Origin: a bacterium
GTDB taxonomy: Bacteria; Moduliflexota; Moduliflexia; Moduliflexales; JAUQPW01
Direction: 5' to 3'
Length of the DNA stretch: 32,375 nt
NCBI GenBank assembly: GCA_030550175.1
Contig: JAUQPW010000064.1
Span: 1 to 32,375, forward strand
The notes beneath the pieces are model-generated. The model was not told the DNA's origin. It saw only the letters and a list, made by a program, of their open reading frames with translations, and ran no database searches. The position numbers were made by a program, and so were the translations under genes. Of this stretch, positions 16,390-24,473 are shown one piece after another (position 1 is the first letter of the stretch; each line of letters begins with the position of its first letter).

Positions 16390-16745
16390 GATAACAAACC
16401 TTAAAGATAACTGTGGAAAGACCCTAACTCCCATAGAAACCTTCTATTACTAGGCTCCGGCGTTAATGGCCGGGTAAACAAATCACGGTTGCCATCGGGT
16501 CAGGTCCCTGAATAGTTAAAACCTACCGGCTTTGGATAATGATTTATTCTAACCACTTCCTAATTTAAAGCCCTACACGAATTATGTAGAGAGTATCTGG
16601 AGATCTTCCTGTCTCTGCTTTACAGGGAAGCTAAAATTAGTTGAGGTCCCTCCGGAAGACTCAGAGTATATCCTAAGCAAAAATTAGTCTATACTGCAGC
16701 CCGAATGTCCCTGCCCGGTCTTTCGCTCACCCTGAGAGATTTTAT
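16390..16745. other. non-coding region with a candidate structured RNA at 16451-16540
   Basis: No gene is visible. On the minus strand GCCGG (16526-16530), GGTT and GGG form nested pairs with later CCC, AACC and CCGGC (16469-16473). The same CCGGC can pair instead with GCCGG at 16457-16461. That is a mutually exclusive pairing arrangement; see findings. The rest (16540-16745) shows nothing clear. Confidence 0.35.
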
Positions 16746-16774
16746 TTGACAGGATCGGCATTTGTCATTATAAA
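16746..16774 (+). promoter_or_regulatory. near-consensus sigma70 promoter for the thioesterase gene
   Basis: TTGACA at 16746-16751 (exact) and TATAAA at 16769-16774 (five of six) with the ideal 17-nt spacer. A transcript would begin about 16781. It is followed by GGGAGG at 16802-16807. The promoter probably drives the whole thioesterase-peptidase-GT4 series. Confidence 0.75.
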
Positions 16775-16814
16775 TGGTAAGAAGTTTTTAAATCTAAAAA
16801 CGGGAGGTATAATT

Positions 16815-17240
16815 ATTTCAACTGAAACCTTTTCCTATTGCTTGCGGGTGGCCTATGCCGATACCGATGCGCAAGGTCGCGTTTATTATGGGAGGTTTTT
16901 CCCCTATTTAGATCGAGCAAGGGACGAATTCTGGCAGAGTTTGGGATTTTCTGAGGAAGAGACAATACGTATTGAGGATACCGTAGTCACTGTAGAGATG
17001 CACATTCGATATTTTAGACCGGCTCGATTTTTCGATCTTTTAAGGATCTTTGTCGAGGTCATCAAGCTTGGGAATTCAAGCCTTCATTTGCGCTTCCGAA
17101 TTATTAATGACAAAACTAAAGAGGAGATTTTAGAGGCTACCCAGGTGCATGTTCAGATTGATCCCGAGACCCAGAAATCTACCCCCTGGTCGGATAGATT
17201 TCGAGAGATTGTATCCCAACGGGTTAAAAATGAAACTTAA
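16815..17240 (+). CDS. 4HBT-family acyl-CoA thioesterase
   Basis: Hotdog-fold thioesterase of the YbgC/4-hydroxybenzoyl-CoA type, hydrolysing acyl-CoA in the cytoplasm; about 141 aa from the preferred start. The family motif is AYADTDAQGRVYYGRFFPYLDRARDEF, quoted here in parts: the Asp of YADTDAQG is the catalytic residue and VYYGRFF follows. The start is unusual. The only standard in-frame start codon is TTG 16746, which is also the -35 box of a near-consensus promoter. GGGAGG at 16802-16807 lies 7 nt before an in-frame ATT at 16815, which fits the family's N terminus, so I take ATT as start; if wrong, the gene runs from 16746. It overlaps the next gene by 11 nt. Confidence 0.85.
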   Translation: MSTETFSYCLRVAYADTDAQGRVYYGRFFPYLDRARDEFWQSLGFSEEETIRIEDTVVTVEMHIRYFRPARFFDLLRIFVEVIKLGNSSLHLRFRIINDKTKEEILEATQVHVQIDPETQKSTPWSDRFREIVSQRVKNET

Positions 17241-18237
17241 GGGAAGTAACCGGATAGAGATTCTTCTAATCCTATTTTTTCTGGGGTGTATAGGAACACT
17301 TCCGGCCTTTGCGGAAGAATGGAAGACTCTACCTACCCGGCATTTTTACCTCCATTATCTCATGGAGAACCAGAAGTTGGTGGAGCTCTTGAATCTTAAG
17401 GTAGATAAAATTTACAAAGAGGTGACAGAGGATCTGGGATATAGGCCCAAGGCAAAAATCTCGGTTTATCTCTGCCCCACCGAGACCTGTTTTAAGGAGA
17501 AACAACCCTATTCTCAAGATGTTCCACATTGGGCCGTAGGGGTAGCTTATCCGTCCTTGAATCGGATTGTCATGCGATTTTCCCTGGTTATTAACGGTCA
17601 GGTTCTAGATCCCATCCAACTTTTTAAACATGAGTTTGCCCATATTGCCCTCGAACAGGCTTTGGAAGCTACGGGCGGGGCACCGCGATGGCTTTCAGAA
17701 GGATTTGCCATGTATGAAGCCAAAGAATGGGGAGTTCCGGAGGAGATGACCCTTCAGGAAGTGGCGCTTTTAGAGAATTTTATCCCCCTATCTGAGCTCA
17801 CCCTTTCTTTCCCGTCCGATGTAGCACGAGCTCGAATTGCCTATGCCCAAAGTCTGAGTCTGGTAACCTATATCCTGAATACCTACGGAAAAGATGCACT
17901 TCACCGGCTTATCAAGAACCTGGGAGAGGGAGTAAGTCCGGAAACGGCTCTACGGAGAGCGACAGGTGTAGATTTAAACACCTTGGAACAAGACTGGCAG
18001 CGAAACCTCAGGGAGAAGCATTCCTGGATTCCCGTTGTAACCAGTATAACCGTACTCTGGGGTTTTATTACACTCATTTTTTTCGGGGCCTATCTTTTTA
18101 AGAAACGAAGGATAAGAGAAATAGAAAAGATCTGGGAAGAAGAGGAGAAGGAAGTAGAGGAGTATGGAAGTAAAGACGAACTTCCTGTACCCCTGCCTCC
18201 CCACGCTTCCGTACCTCCACGCTCCCCTACGCAATGA
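17230..18237 (+). CDS. membrane-anchored gluzincin peptidase (peptidase MA-like)
   Basis: Exported zinc-dependent protein of 335 aa. Residues 1-28 form a signal peptide (basic start, ILLILFFLGC core, PAFA cleavage-like site). The zinc site is HEFAH at 134-138, with the third ligand probably E157 in WLSEGFAMYEA, the layout of the peptidase-MA/M1-like gluzincins. A hydrophobic helix near residues 276-297 is followed by KKRR and a charged tail, giving a C-terminal membrane anchor with the catalytic part outside. The last 17 or so residues (LPVPLPPHASVPPRSPTQ) are encoded by an 8-nt repeat array. ATG 17230 gives the signal peptide, and overlaps the thioesterase gene by 11 nt; a start at 17149 would put coding residues before the signal peptide. 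It ends in an ATGA overlap with the GT4 gene. Confidence 0.88.
   Translation: MKLKGSNRIEILLILFFLGCIGTLPAFAEEWKTLPTRHFYLHYLMENQKLVELLNLKVDKIYKEVTEDLGYRPKAKISVYLCPTETCFKEKQPYSQDVPHWAVGVAYPSLNRIVMRFSLVINGQVLDPIQLFKHEFAHIALEQALEATGGAPRWLSEGFAMYEAKEWGVPEEMTLQEVALLENFIPLSELTLSFPSDVARARIAYAQSLSLVTYILNTYGKDALHRLIKNLGEGVSPETALRRATGVDLNTLEQDWQRNLREKHSWIPVVTSITVLWGFITLIFFGAYLFKKRRIREIEKIWEEEEKEVEEYGSKDELPVPLPPHASVPPRSPTQ
18187..18236 (+). repeat. octamer repeat array inside the peptidase 3' end
   Basis: Reads as 8-nt words TCCCCACG, CTTCCGTA, CCTCCACG, CTCCCCTA, CGCA. It is in frame with the peptidase and ends at the GT4 start codon. The same class of array occurs at 1-61. Confidence 0.75.
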
Positions 18238-19547
18238 GTTCCGTTCTACTGATCAGTTCAAACCCGGTGAATCAACGAATGACCGGGCCTGGAATACGGT
18301 ACTGGGAAATGGCCACTTACCTTGCCGAAAAACATGCCGTGGTTCTGTTGGTTCCGGGTGAGACGGATCTCATCTCCTCTAAATTTCAAATTTTTAAGAC
18401 GACCCGAAAGAACTTAAAGCGTTGGTTAAGCTGGGCGGATGTCATCGTTACAACGGGCTACAAGTTTCCTCTGGATTTGGTTTTTCTTTCTCAAAAGCCT
18501 CTGGTTGTGGATCTCTACGCCCCTTTGCCTATCGAGCTCCTGGAGCATCATAGGAGTTCTTCCTTATCGGAAGCCAGGTTGTCCCTGGCTTATTATTTAG
18601 CCCGGGTTCGATTGCTCTTAGATCGAGGGGATTTTTTTATTTGCAGTCATGAGCGACAGCGGGATTTTTGGGTCGGGATGCTGACCGCTTGGGGAAGAAT
18701 TACCCCTGAACTTTATCGAGAAGATCCAGAACTGAAAAGATTGATTCAACCGGTTCCCTTTGGATTACCGGCTGAAAAACCGATCCATACCCAACGGGTT
18801 CTCAAAGGGGTAAGAAAAGGAATCTCAGCCTCAGATAAGGTGATTTTATGGGGTGGGGGGCTCTGGAGTTGGTTTGATCCTTGCATAGTTATAAGGGCAG
18901 TTCATGAGATTCACCGGGTACGTTCAGATATCAAGCTGGTTTTTTTAGGTAAGATAGAAGATCCCGTTCCCCAGTCCTATAGAGAGGTTCTTAAACTCAG
19001 TAAAGAGTTGGGATTATATGATCGGTATGTATTTTTCACCGGGCAGTGGATTCCTTATCAAGAGCGGCAGAATTATCTTCTAGAAGCCGATATAGGGATC
19101 AGTACCCATTTTGCAAGCTTCGAGTCTCGTCTGGCATGGAGGACTCGAATTTTAGATTACCTCTGGTGTGAGCTACCTGTTATTGCTACCCGAGGAGATT
19201 TCTGGGGTGATTGGATCGAAAAAGAGGGTTTAGGCATCACGGTTGACCCAGAATCTGTGGATCAAATGAAGGCGGCTATATTGGAATTAGTAGATCATCC
19301 AGAAAAGGTTGAGCAATGTCGAGCCAATTTACGTAGAGTTGCCGATAAATTCTCCTGGCCTTCGGTCCTTCAACCCTTAGAGATATTTTGTTTAAACCCG
19401 AAACAGACCCATTCATCGGCTTTCTTTCCTAAAACAGGTAAATTGATAAGCTTTTACCTCCGGGTCATGTATAACATTCTCCGATATAATGGATATAAAA
19501 AGGTGGGATCGGCTATTTTCTCCCGTTGTCCGGAGTTTGTTATCTGA
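18234..19547 (+). CDS. GT4-type glycosyltransferase
   Basis: Retaining glycosyltransferase with the GT-B two-domain fold, 437 aa, probably extending a surface glycan at the cytoplasmic membrane face. The N-terminal domain starts with SSVLLISSNPVNQRMTGPGIRYWEMA, quoted in parts: LLISSNP followed by the glycine-rich MTGPGIRYWE acceptor-side loop. The C-terminal domain shows VILWGGGLWSWFDP, KLVFLG, YVFFTGQWIPYQERQNYLLEAD and FESRLAWRTRILDYLWCELPVIAT, the donor-binding area. Start and upstream stop share ATGA (18234-18237), a classic coupled pair. A fused GT2/sugar-phosphate transferase follows 29 nt later. Donor and acceptor are not predictable. Confidence 0.9.
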   Translation: MSSVLLISSNPVNQRMTGPGIRYWEMATYLAEKHAVVLLVPGETDLISSKFQIFKTTRKNLKRWLSWADVIVTTGYKFPLDLVFLSQKPLVVDLYAPLPIELLEHHRSSSLSEARLSLAYYLARVRLLLDRGDFFICSHERQRDFWVGMLTAWGRITPELYREDPELKRLIQPVPFGLPAEKPIHTQRVLKGVRKGISASDKVILWGGGLWSWFDPCIVIRAVHEIHRVRSDIKLVFLGKIEDPVPQSYREVLKLSKELGLYDRYVFFTGQWIPYQERQNYLLEADIGISTHFASFESRLAWRTRILDYLWCELPVIATRGDFWGDWIEKEGLGITVDPESVDQMKAAILELVDHPEKVEQCRANLRRVADKFSWPSVLQPLEIFCLNPKQTHSSAFFPKTGKLISFYLRVMYNILRYNGYKKVGSAIFSRCPEFVI

Positions 19548-19576
19548 TAAAAAAACAACCGAACGGTGAAGGACTG

Positions 19577-21928
19577 ATGAAACTCTCCATCATTATTGTC
19601 AATTATAAAACAAAGGATTTACTGGAACTTTGTTTAAACTCGATTCTGGCCGATCGTCCTGAGGATCCGGACAAGGGGGTTCAGGTTACTTCACAAACCA
19701 TCAACTATGGACCACGGACCACGGCCAACCGACAGATTATCGTTATCGATAATCACTCTGAGGATGGATCGGTAGAAATGGTTCGGGGAAAATTTCCGGA
19801 GGTACAGCTACTGATCAATGAAACCAACGTAGGTTATGCCCGTGCGATTAACCAGGGTATCCGGATAGCCGAAGGGGAGTATCTCCTGTTAATGAATCCT
19901 GATGTTCAGGTAAAACCCGGTGCCATTGAGCGGATGATTCAGTTTATGGATGAAAACCGGCAGGTAGGTATTGTGGGAGGAAAACTTCTTAATCCGGATG
20001 GCACATTACAGTACTCCTGTCGAACTTTTTATACTTTCGGGACGCTCCTTTTGAGAAGAACTCCTCTTCGCAGACTGTTCCCCAATAGTAAGACTATACG
20101 AAATCATTTAATGATGGATTGGGATCATGCTTCCGTCCGGGAAGTGGATTGGGTTTTAGGGGCCTGCATGTTGGTACGACGGAAGGCGCTGGAAGATGTG
20201 GGGAGCATGGATGAGCGATTCTTTCTTTACTTTGAGGATGTAGACTGGTGTTATCGGATGAAAAAAGGGGGTTGGAAGGTTTGCTACTTTCCCTATGCCG
20301 AGATGATCCATCAGCACCGGCGGGAGAGTGCCCGGGGGTTAACCCATCGAACCTTTTTCTCTCATCTTCGAAGTATGCTCCATTTTTTCGATAAATGGAG
20401 CGATCTCATGTATTTTCTTCGCAAATATAACAGCCTCCTGACCCATGCTGTATTTGTAATCTCGGATATACTCGCCATCAATCTCTCCTTTTATGGGGCT
20501 TATCAACTGAGAAAAAGCCTCGCCGTGGGTCTATCGGATGGAATGGGCCTTTTTTTAGAGAAACCCGATCTTCCCTTTTCGATTTATAGGGACTTTTTGA
20601 TTTTTATCAATATCACGACGCTTACGGTTTTCCATTTTCTCCACTTATATAAATTTCCGAGGGGACTTCTTTGGGTTGATGAACTTTTCCGGGTTCTCAA
20701 AGCCATGGGAATCAGTTGCCTTATGATTATGGCGGGTACCTATTTGGCCCAGGGTTATGAGTTCTCCAGGTCCATCACCCTTATTTTTGGAGTCCTTGGA
20801 AGCGGTTTTGCGTTTTTGTTTCGCTGGACCCTTTCGGGAGTTTTCAGATTTTTACGGAAGCAAGGTTTCGATTTAAAACGAGCTCTTATTTTAGGAACCG
20901 GTTTAGAAGCTTCCATTTTGAAAAAAGAACTGGATAAACATCGGGAGTTAGGGTATGATGTGGTAGGATTTGTGGCCATGCCCGGGAAGTCTGAAAGTAC
21001 AGAAACAGGAAAATATGAAGGTAAGGAGGAAAAATACCAGGTCTCCCATGGGTCCAAACCCTCAACGACTCATCTGTCGACCCTTCCCATATTGGGTACC
21101 CTCAAAGATCTTCCTCATCTGGTTACAGATCAGAAAATCAACGAGGTGATCGTAACAGAGTTAGATCCTTTGCAAGACGAAATTTTTAACCTGATAGCTA
21201 AGAATGGTACAGAAACCCTCCATGTTCGCGTTGTAACAGATGTGAGTGAAATTTTAACCCCTCGGGCTACTATCGAGGAATTGGCCGGTATTCCTACCAT
21301 TACCTTTGAAGCCGACCCCCTTCATGGCATTAATCTTTTTCTCAAACGGGCCTTGGATTTGACCCTGTCCTTAACCGGGCTTGTCCTTCTATCTCCATTA
21401 CTTTTAGCTATAGGAATCTTAATCAAGTGGGAATCTCCAGGGCCTGTTTTGTTTCGGCAAGAAAGGGTCGGTCAAAACCAGCGGCGATTTTTGATGTACA
21501 AGTTTCGGTCCATGTATAAAGAAGCTGAAAAACAAAGGGAATTTCTTGAGCATCTAAATGAAGCGGATGGGCCTTTATTCAAAATTCGGGATGATCCCAG
21601 ATTAACGAAGGTTGGAAAAATCCTCAGGCGATTTAGTCTGGACGAGCTACCTCAATTGATTAATGTAATTAAAGGCGAGATGAGTCTGGTTGGACCTCGA
21701 CCTCCTTTACCCGATGAAGTGGCCCAATACCAGGAGTGGCAATACCGGCGGTTATGGGTTAAACCAGGGATCACGGGGCTTTGGCAGGTAAGTGGACGAA
21801 GTGGGTTAAGTTTTAACGAGATGATCAAATTAGATTTATACTATATACGAAACTGGTCCCTTTCCAACGACCTAAAGATTATTTTGAGGACAATCCCTGT
21901 GGCTTTACGGGGAAAAGGTACATATTAG
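19577..21928 (+). CDS. GT2 glycosyltransferase fused to polyprenyl-phosphate sugar-1-phosphate transferase
   Basis: A 783-aa two-enzyme fusion. Residues 1-280 are a GT2 (rhamnosyltransferase-like) domain: LSIIIVNYKTKD, VIDNHSEDGS, NVGYARAINQGI, MNPDV and FFLYFEDVDWCYR. From 288 to 425 come four hydrophobic helices, then a nucleotide-binding-like segment (KRALILGTG, 434-442), and finally the WbaP/WcaJ-type transferase core: KRALDLTLS helix (590-598), SPGPVLFRQERVG, YKFRSM, catalytic D689-E690 in SLDELPQL, VGPRPP and GITGLWQVSGRS. It should load a sugar-1-phosphate onto undecaprenyl phosphate and perhaps add the next sugar. GAAGGA before ATG 19577 supports the start; a frame-open extension to 19526 overlaps the GT4 and is rejected. 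Two extra segments (26-52 and 470-503) are unusual; the first contains a 7-nt repeat. Confidence 0.93.
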   Translation: MKLSIIIVNYKTKDLLELCLNSILADRPEDPDKGVQVTSQTINYGPRTTANRQIIVIDNHSEDGSVEMVRGKFPEVQLLINETNVGYARAINQGIRIAEGEYLLLMNPDVQVKPGAIERMIQFMDENRQVGIVGGKLLNPDGTLQYSCRTFYTFGTLLLRRTPLRRLFPNSKTIRNHLMMDWDHASVREVDWVLGACMLVRRKALEDVGSMDERFFLYFEDVDWCYRMKKGGWKVCYFPYAEMIHQHRRESARGLTHRTFFSHLRSMLHFFDKWSDLMYFLRKYNSLLTHAVFVISDILAINLSFYGAYQLRKSLAVGLSDGMGLFLEKPDLPFSIYRDFLIFINITTLTVFHFLHLYKFPRGLLWVDELFRVLKAMGISCLMIMAGTYLAQGYEFSRSITLIFGVLGSGFAFLFRWTLSGVFRFLRKQGFDLKRALILGTGLEASILKKELDKHRELGYDVVGFVAMPGKSESTETGKYEGKEEKYQVSHGSKPSTTHLSTLPILGTLKDLPHLVTDQKINEVIVTELDPLQDEIFNLIAKNGTETLHVRVVTDVSEILTPRATIEELAGIPTITFEADPLHGINLFLKRALDLTLSLTGLVLLSPLLLAIGILIKWESPGPVLFRQERVGQNQRRFLMYKFRSMYKEAEKQREFLEHLNEADGPLFKIRDDPRLTKVGKILRRFSLDELPQLINVIKGEMSLVGPRPPLPDEVAQYQEWQYRRLWVKPGITGLWQVSGRSGLSFNEMIKLDLYYIRNWSLSNDLKIILRTIPVALRGKGTY
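19697..19735 (+). repeat. heptamer repeat inside the GT2 domain
   Basis: Words ACTATGG, ACCACGG, ACCACGG, CCAACCG run at 7-nt spacing and encode TINYGPRTTANRQ, part of an extra loop just before the VIDNHSEDGS motif. The frame is kept. Confidence 0.7.
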
Positions 21929-21933
21929 CTCTC

Positions 21934-21992
21934 AAGGTGAAAGGAGCAAGGCACAGGGTAACTTTACCTTTTTGCCTGCTGCCTTTCACTTT
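21934..21992. repeat. inverted repeat before the UDP-glucose dehydrogenase gene
   Basis: AAGGTGAAAGGAGCAAGGCA (21934-21953) pairs with TGCCTGCTGCCTTTCACTTT (21973-21992) apart from a one-base slip. It fills almost the whole 70-nt gap between the fusion gene and ugd. Confidence 0.7.
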
Positions 21993-21998
21993 TTAAGA

Positions 21999-23300
21999 AT
22001 GAATGTTTCAGTTATTGGCACGGGCTACGTAGGTTTAGTTACCGGAGCTGTATTCGCCGATTTGGGGAATGAAGTAATTTGTGTGGATAAAGATGAAGAA
22101 AAAATAGAAAAGCTTAAAAAAGGCATTATGCCCATCTATGAACCGGGACTGAAGGAAATGGTTGCCCGAAATACCGATGATACCAAAGAGCGGCGGTTAT
22201 TTTTTACCTGTGATCTGGATATGGCTGTAAAAAAATCCGAGGTTATTTTTATTGCCGTTGGAACCCCTCCCAAGGAAAATGGAGAGACGGATCTCAGTCA
22301 GGTGGAAGAGGTGGCCCGGGGAATTGCACGGGCTATCGATAGATATAAGGTTATTGTGAATAAAAGCACCGTTCCACCGGGTACCGGAGACCTGGTCCGA
22401 CAAATTATAGAGACGAACAAGCGACGCAATGTAGACTTTGACGTGGTCTCAAACCCGGAATTTCTGCGGGAAGGATCTGCCATCAATGATACGCTTTATC
22501 CGGAACGTATCGTTATCGGAGCTCCGAATCAAAATGTAGCCATGATCCTGCTGGAATTATATGCTCCTCTAGAAAGTCCCATGCTGATTACCGATGTTCA
22601 CAGTGCGGAGATGATTAAATATGCTTCCAATGCCTTTCTGGCAACCAAAATTTCCTTTATCAACGCCATTGCCAATATCTGCGAGAAAGTGGGAGCGGAT
22701 GTAACCCAGGTCATAAAAGGAATGGGGTTTGATTCTAGGATTGGTCGCGCTTTTCTAAATGCAGGATTGGGATATGGGGGATCTTGTTTTCCCAAGGATG
22801 TGCAATCGCTTATCCATACCTCGGCCCGATACGGATATGACTTTAAACTCCTGAAAGCCGTCAACGAAATCAACATGGAACGGACCACTCATTTTATTAA
22901 CGTGATGAAACGGGTATTGGGTAGCCTTCAAGGTAAAATCATAGGGGTCCTGGGATTGGCCTTTAAACCCAATACAGATGATATGCGAGAGGCCAAATCT
23001 GTGGAAATTATTTCAAAGTTATTGGCTGAAGGGGCCAAAGTTAAAGCCTATGATCCGGTTGCCATGGAAAATGCGCGAAAGATCTTCCCCCACATTACCT
23101 ATTGTGAAAATGCTTACGAAGTAGCCAAAGGGGCCGATGCCTTGACCCTGGTCACAGAGTGGAACGAGTTTAAATATCTTAATACTGATGAGAAAATTAA
23201 AAATTCCATGCAGAGACCCATTATTTTTGACGGACGCAATATCTATGACCCTAAGATTACACGAAAAATGGGCTTTGAATACTATGGAATTGGAAGGTAA
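21999..23300 (+). CDS. ugd: UDP-glucose 6-dehydrogenase
   Basis: NAD-dependent enzyme oxidising UDP-glucose to UDP-glucuronate in the cytoplasm, 433 aa, a normal length. The NAD loop is GTGYVG (7-12), NKSTVPPGT (121-129), NPEFLREGSAI (152-162), K207 in MIKYASNAF, and catalytic C263 in GYGGSCFPKD. The C-terminal domain contains GLAFKPNTDDMREA. ATG 21999 starts exactly at the Rossmann strand; the frame is open to 21972 but that part is encoded by the repeat. No strong ribosome-binding site is visible because the repeat hairpin fills the spacer. It supplies the UXS-type decarboxylase encoded next. Confidence 0.97.
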   Translation: MNVSVIGTGYVGLVTGAVFADLGNEVICVDKDEEKIEKLKKGIMPIYEPGLKEMVARNTDDTKERRLFFTCDLDMAVKKSEVIFIAVGTPPKENGETDLSQVEEVARGIARAIDRYKVIVNKSTVPPGTGDLVRQIIETNKRRNVDFDVVSNPEFLREGSAINDTLYPERIVIGAPNQNVAMILLELYAPLESPMLITDVHSAEMIKYASNAFLATKISFINAIANICEKVGADVTQVIKGMGFDSRIGRAFLNAGLGYGGSCFPKDVQSLIHTSARYGYDFKLLKAVNEINMERTTHFINVMKRVLGSLQGKIIGVLGLAFKPNTDDMREAKSVEIISKLLAEGAKVKAYDPVAMENARKIFPHITYCENAYEVAKGADALTLVTEWNEFKYLNTDEKIKNSMQRPIIFDGRNIYDPKITRKMGFEYYGIGR

Positions 23301-23318
23301 CCCTTCCTTAAAATGAGC

Positions 23319-23379
23319 AACCATAAACAATTAGCAGGGATTCCATGTTGATTGTTTAGTGTTCATTGTTTGCTGTTCG
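23319..23379. repeat. heptad-phased inverted repeat before the UXS gene
   Basis: AACCATAAACAATTAGCA (23319-23336) pairs with TGTTGATTGTTTAGTGTT (23346-23363); the right side continues as TGTT-led 7-nt words up to the base before the start codon. It leaves no room for a Shine-Dalgarno sequence. Confidence 0.8.
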
Positions 23380-24324
23380 ATGCCACGAGTACTTATAACC
23401 GGGGGAGCCGGATTTTTAGGCTCCCATCTCTGCGATTTTCTTTTAGAAAAGGGATTCGAAGTGGTTTGCATGGATAATCTCCTGACCGGAGATATTTCTA
23501 ATATTGCCCATATTCGGAATGAGAAATTTCTGTTCATCAAACACGATGTCACCAATTATATTTATCTGGAAGGACCTCTGGATTATATTCTGCATTTTGC
23601 AAGCCCGGCCAGTCCCGTCGATTATATGGAGTTACCCATTCAAACCCTGAAAGTAGGATCCCTGGGAACCCACAAAGCTTTAGGGTTGGCCAAGGAAAAG
23701 AAGGCCACTTTCCTCCTGGCATCTACCTCTGAAGTGTATGGAGATCCTTTGATCCATCCTCAAAGTGAAGACTACTGGGGAAACGTAAACCCCATCGGTC
23801 CTCGAGGTGTTTATGACGAGGCTAAACGGTTTGCAGAGGCCATTACCATGGCCTACCATCGATATCATGGAGTAGAAACCCGCATTGCTCGTATCTTTAA
23901 CTGTTTTGGTCCTCGAATGCGCATTTATGATGGAAGGGTCGTACCGACCTTTATGCGTCAGGCCCTGTTGGGTGAGGATCTCACGGTTTTCGGAGATGGC
24001 TCTCAGACTCGATCCTTTTGTTATGTCAGCGACTTAATAGAAGGGATTTACCGCCTGATGCTATCTCGAGAAGTCGAGCCTGTAAATATAGGAAATCCTC
24101 AAGAGATGTCCATTCTCCAATTTGCCGAGAAAATCCTCTCCCTTACAAAAAGCAAGAGTCGAATAGTTTTTAAACCTCTTCCCAAGGATGACCCCAGAGT
24201 CCGTCAACCGGATATCAGTAAAGCGCGACGCATCCTTGGCTGGGAACCCAAGGTGAGTCTGGAACAGGGGCTGATCAATACCCTGGAATGGATGAAGCAG
24301 AAACTGGAGACCGCCAGACGTTAG
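23380..24324 (+). CDS. UDP-glucuronic acid decarboxylase (UXS-type SDR)
   Basis: Extended short-chain dehydrogenase of 314 aa that converts UDP-glucuronate to UDP-xylose. TGGAGFLGSH (7-16) binds NAD, STSEVYGDP (116-123 region) and HPQSEDYWGNVNPIGPRGVYDEAKR, given here as landmarks: HPQSEDYWGN, then NPIGPR, then catalytic Y145 and K149 in YDEAKR. These are the diagnostic UXS blocks, distinct from plain epimerases. RMRIYDGRVVP follows as expected. ATG 23380 begins at the first strand; an open extension to 23359 is repeat-encoded. It lies between ugd, which makes its substrate, and an epimerase that could act on its product. Confidence 0.93.
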   Translation: MPRVLITGGAGFLGSHLCDFLLEKGFEVVCMDNLLTGDISNIAHIRNEKFLFIKHDVTNYIYLEGPLDYILHFASPASPVDYMELPIQTLKVGSLGTHKALGLAKEKKATFLLASTSEVYGDPLIHPQSEDYWGNVNPIGPRGVYDEAKRFAEAITMAYHRYHGVETRIARIFNCFGPRMRIYDGRVVPTFMRQALLGEDLTVFGDGSQTRSFCYVSDLIEGIYRLMLSREVEPVNIGNPQEMSILQFAEKILSLTKSKSRIVFKPLPKDDPRVRQPDISKARRILGWEPKVSLEQGLINTLEWMKQKLETARR

Positions 24325-24401
24325 AAGCAAGAAGTTTGAATTATCTGGATGAACATCCCTTGTCCTTTGTTGATTATTTCAATTTGTTGAAAAGCATTTA
24401 A

Positions 24402-24469
24402 ACAGAGGTCAGAAGTCAGGAATCAGAATAGGACCGTCCAACTTTTGGCTTCTGACTTATGACTTCTGT
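24402..24469. repeat. TTCTGAC-type inverted repeat before the epimerase gene
   Basis: ACAGAGGTCAGAAGTCAGGA (24402-24421) pairs with CTTCTGACTTATGACTTCTGT, at 24449-24469, with about four mismatches. Both arms are 7-nt phased. The right arm ends four bases before the start codon. Confidence 0.8.
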
Positions 24470-24473
24470 CATT

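Noticed and set aside
16494..16520. Resemblance to the SRP RNA apical loop (GGTCAGGTCC) on the plus strand
   Set aside because: The GGAA tetraloop and the AGCAGCC strand do not follow.
16480..16530. Resemblance to a SAM-I (S-box) riboswitch on the minus strand
   Set aside because: The GGGACCTGACCCGATG and GCAACC words match, but the outer P2 strand between them is missing and the next gene is not a methionine-pathway gene.
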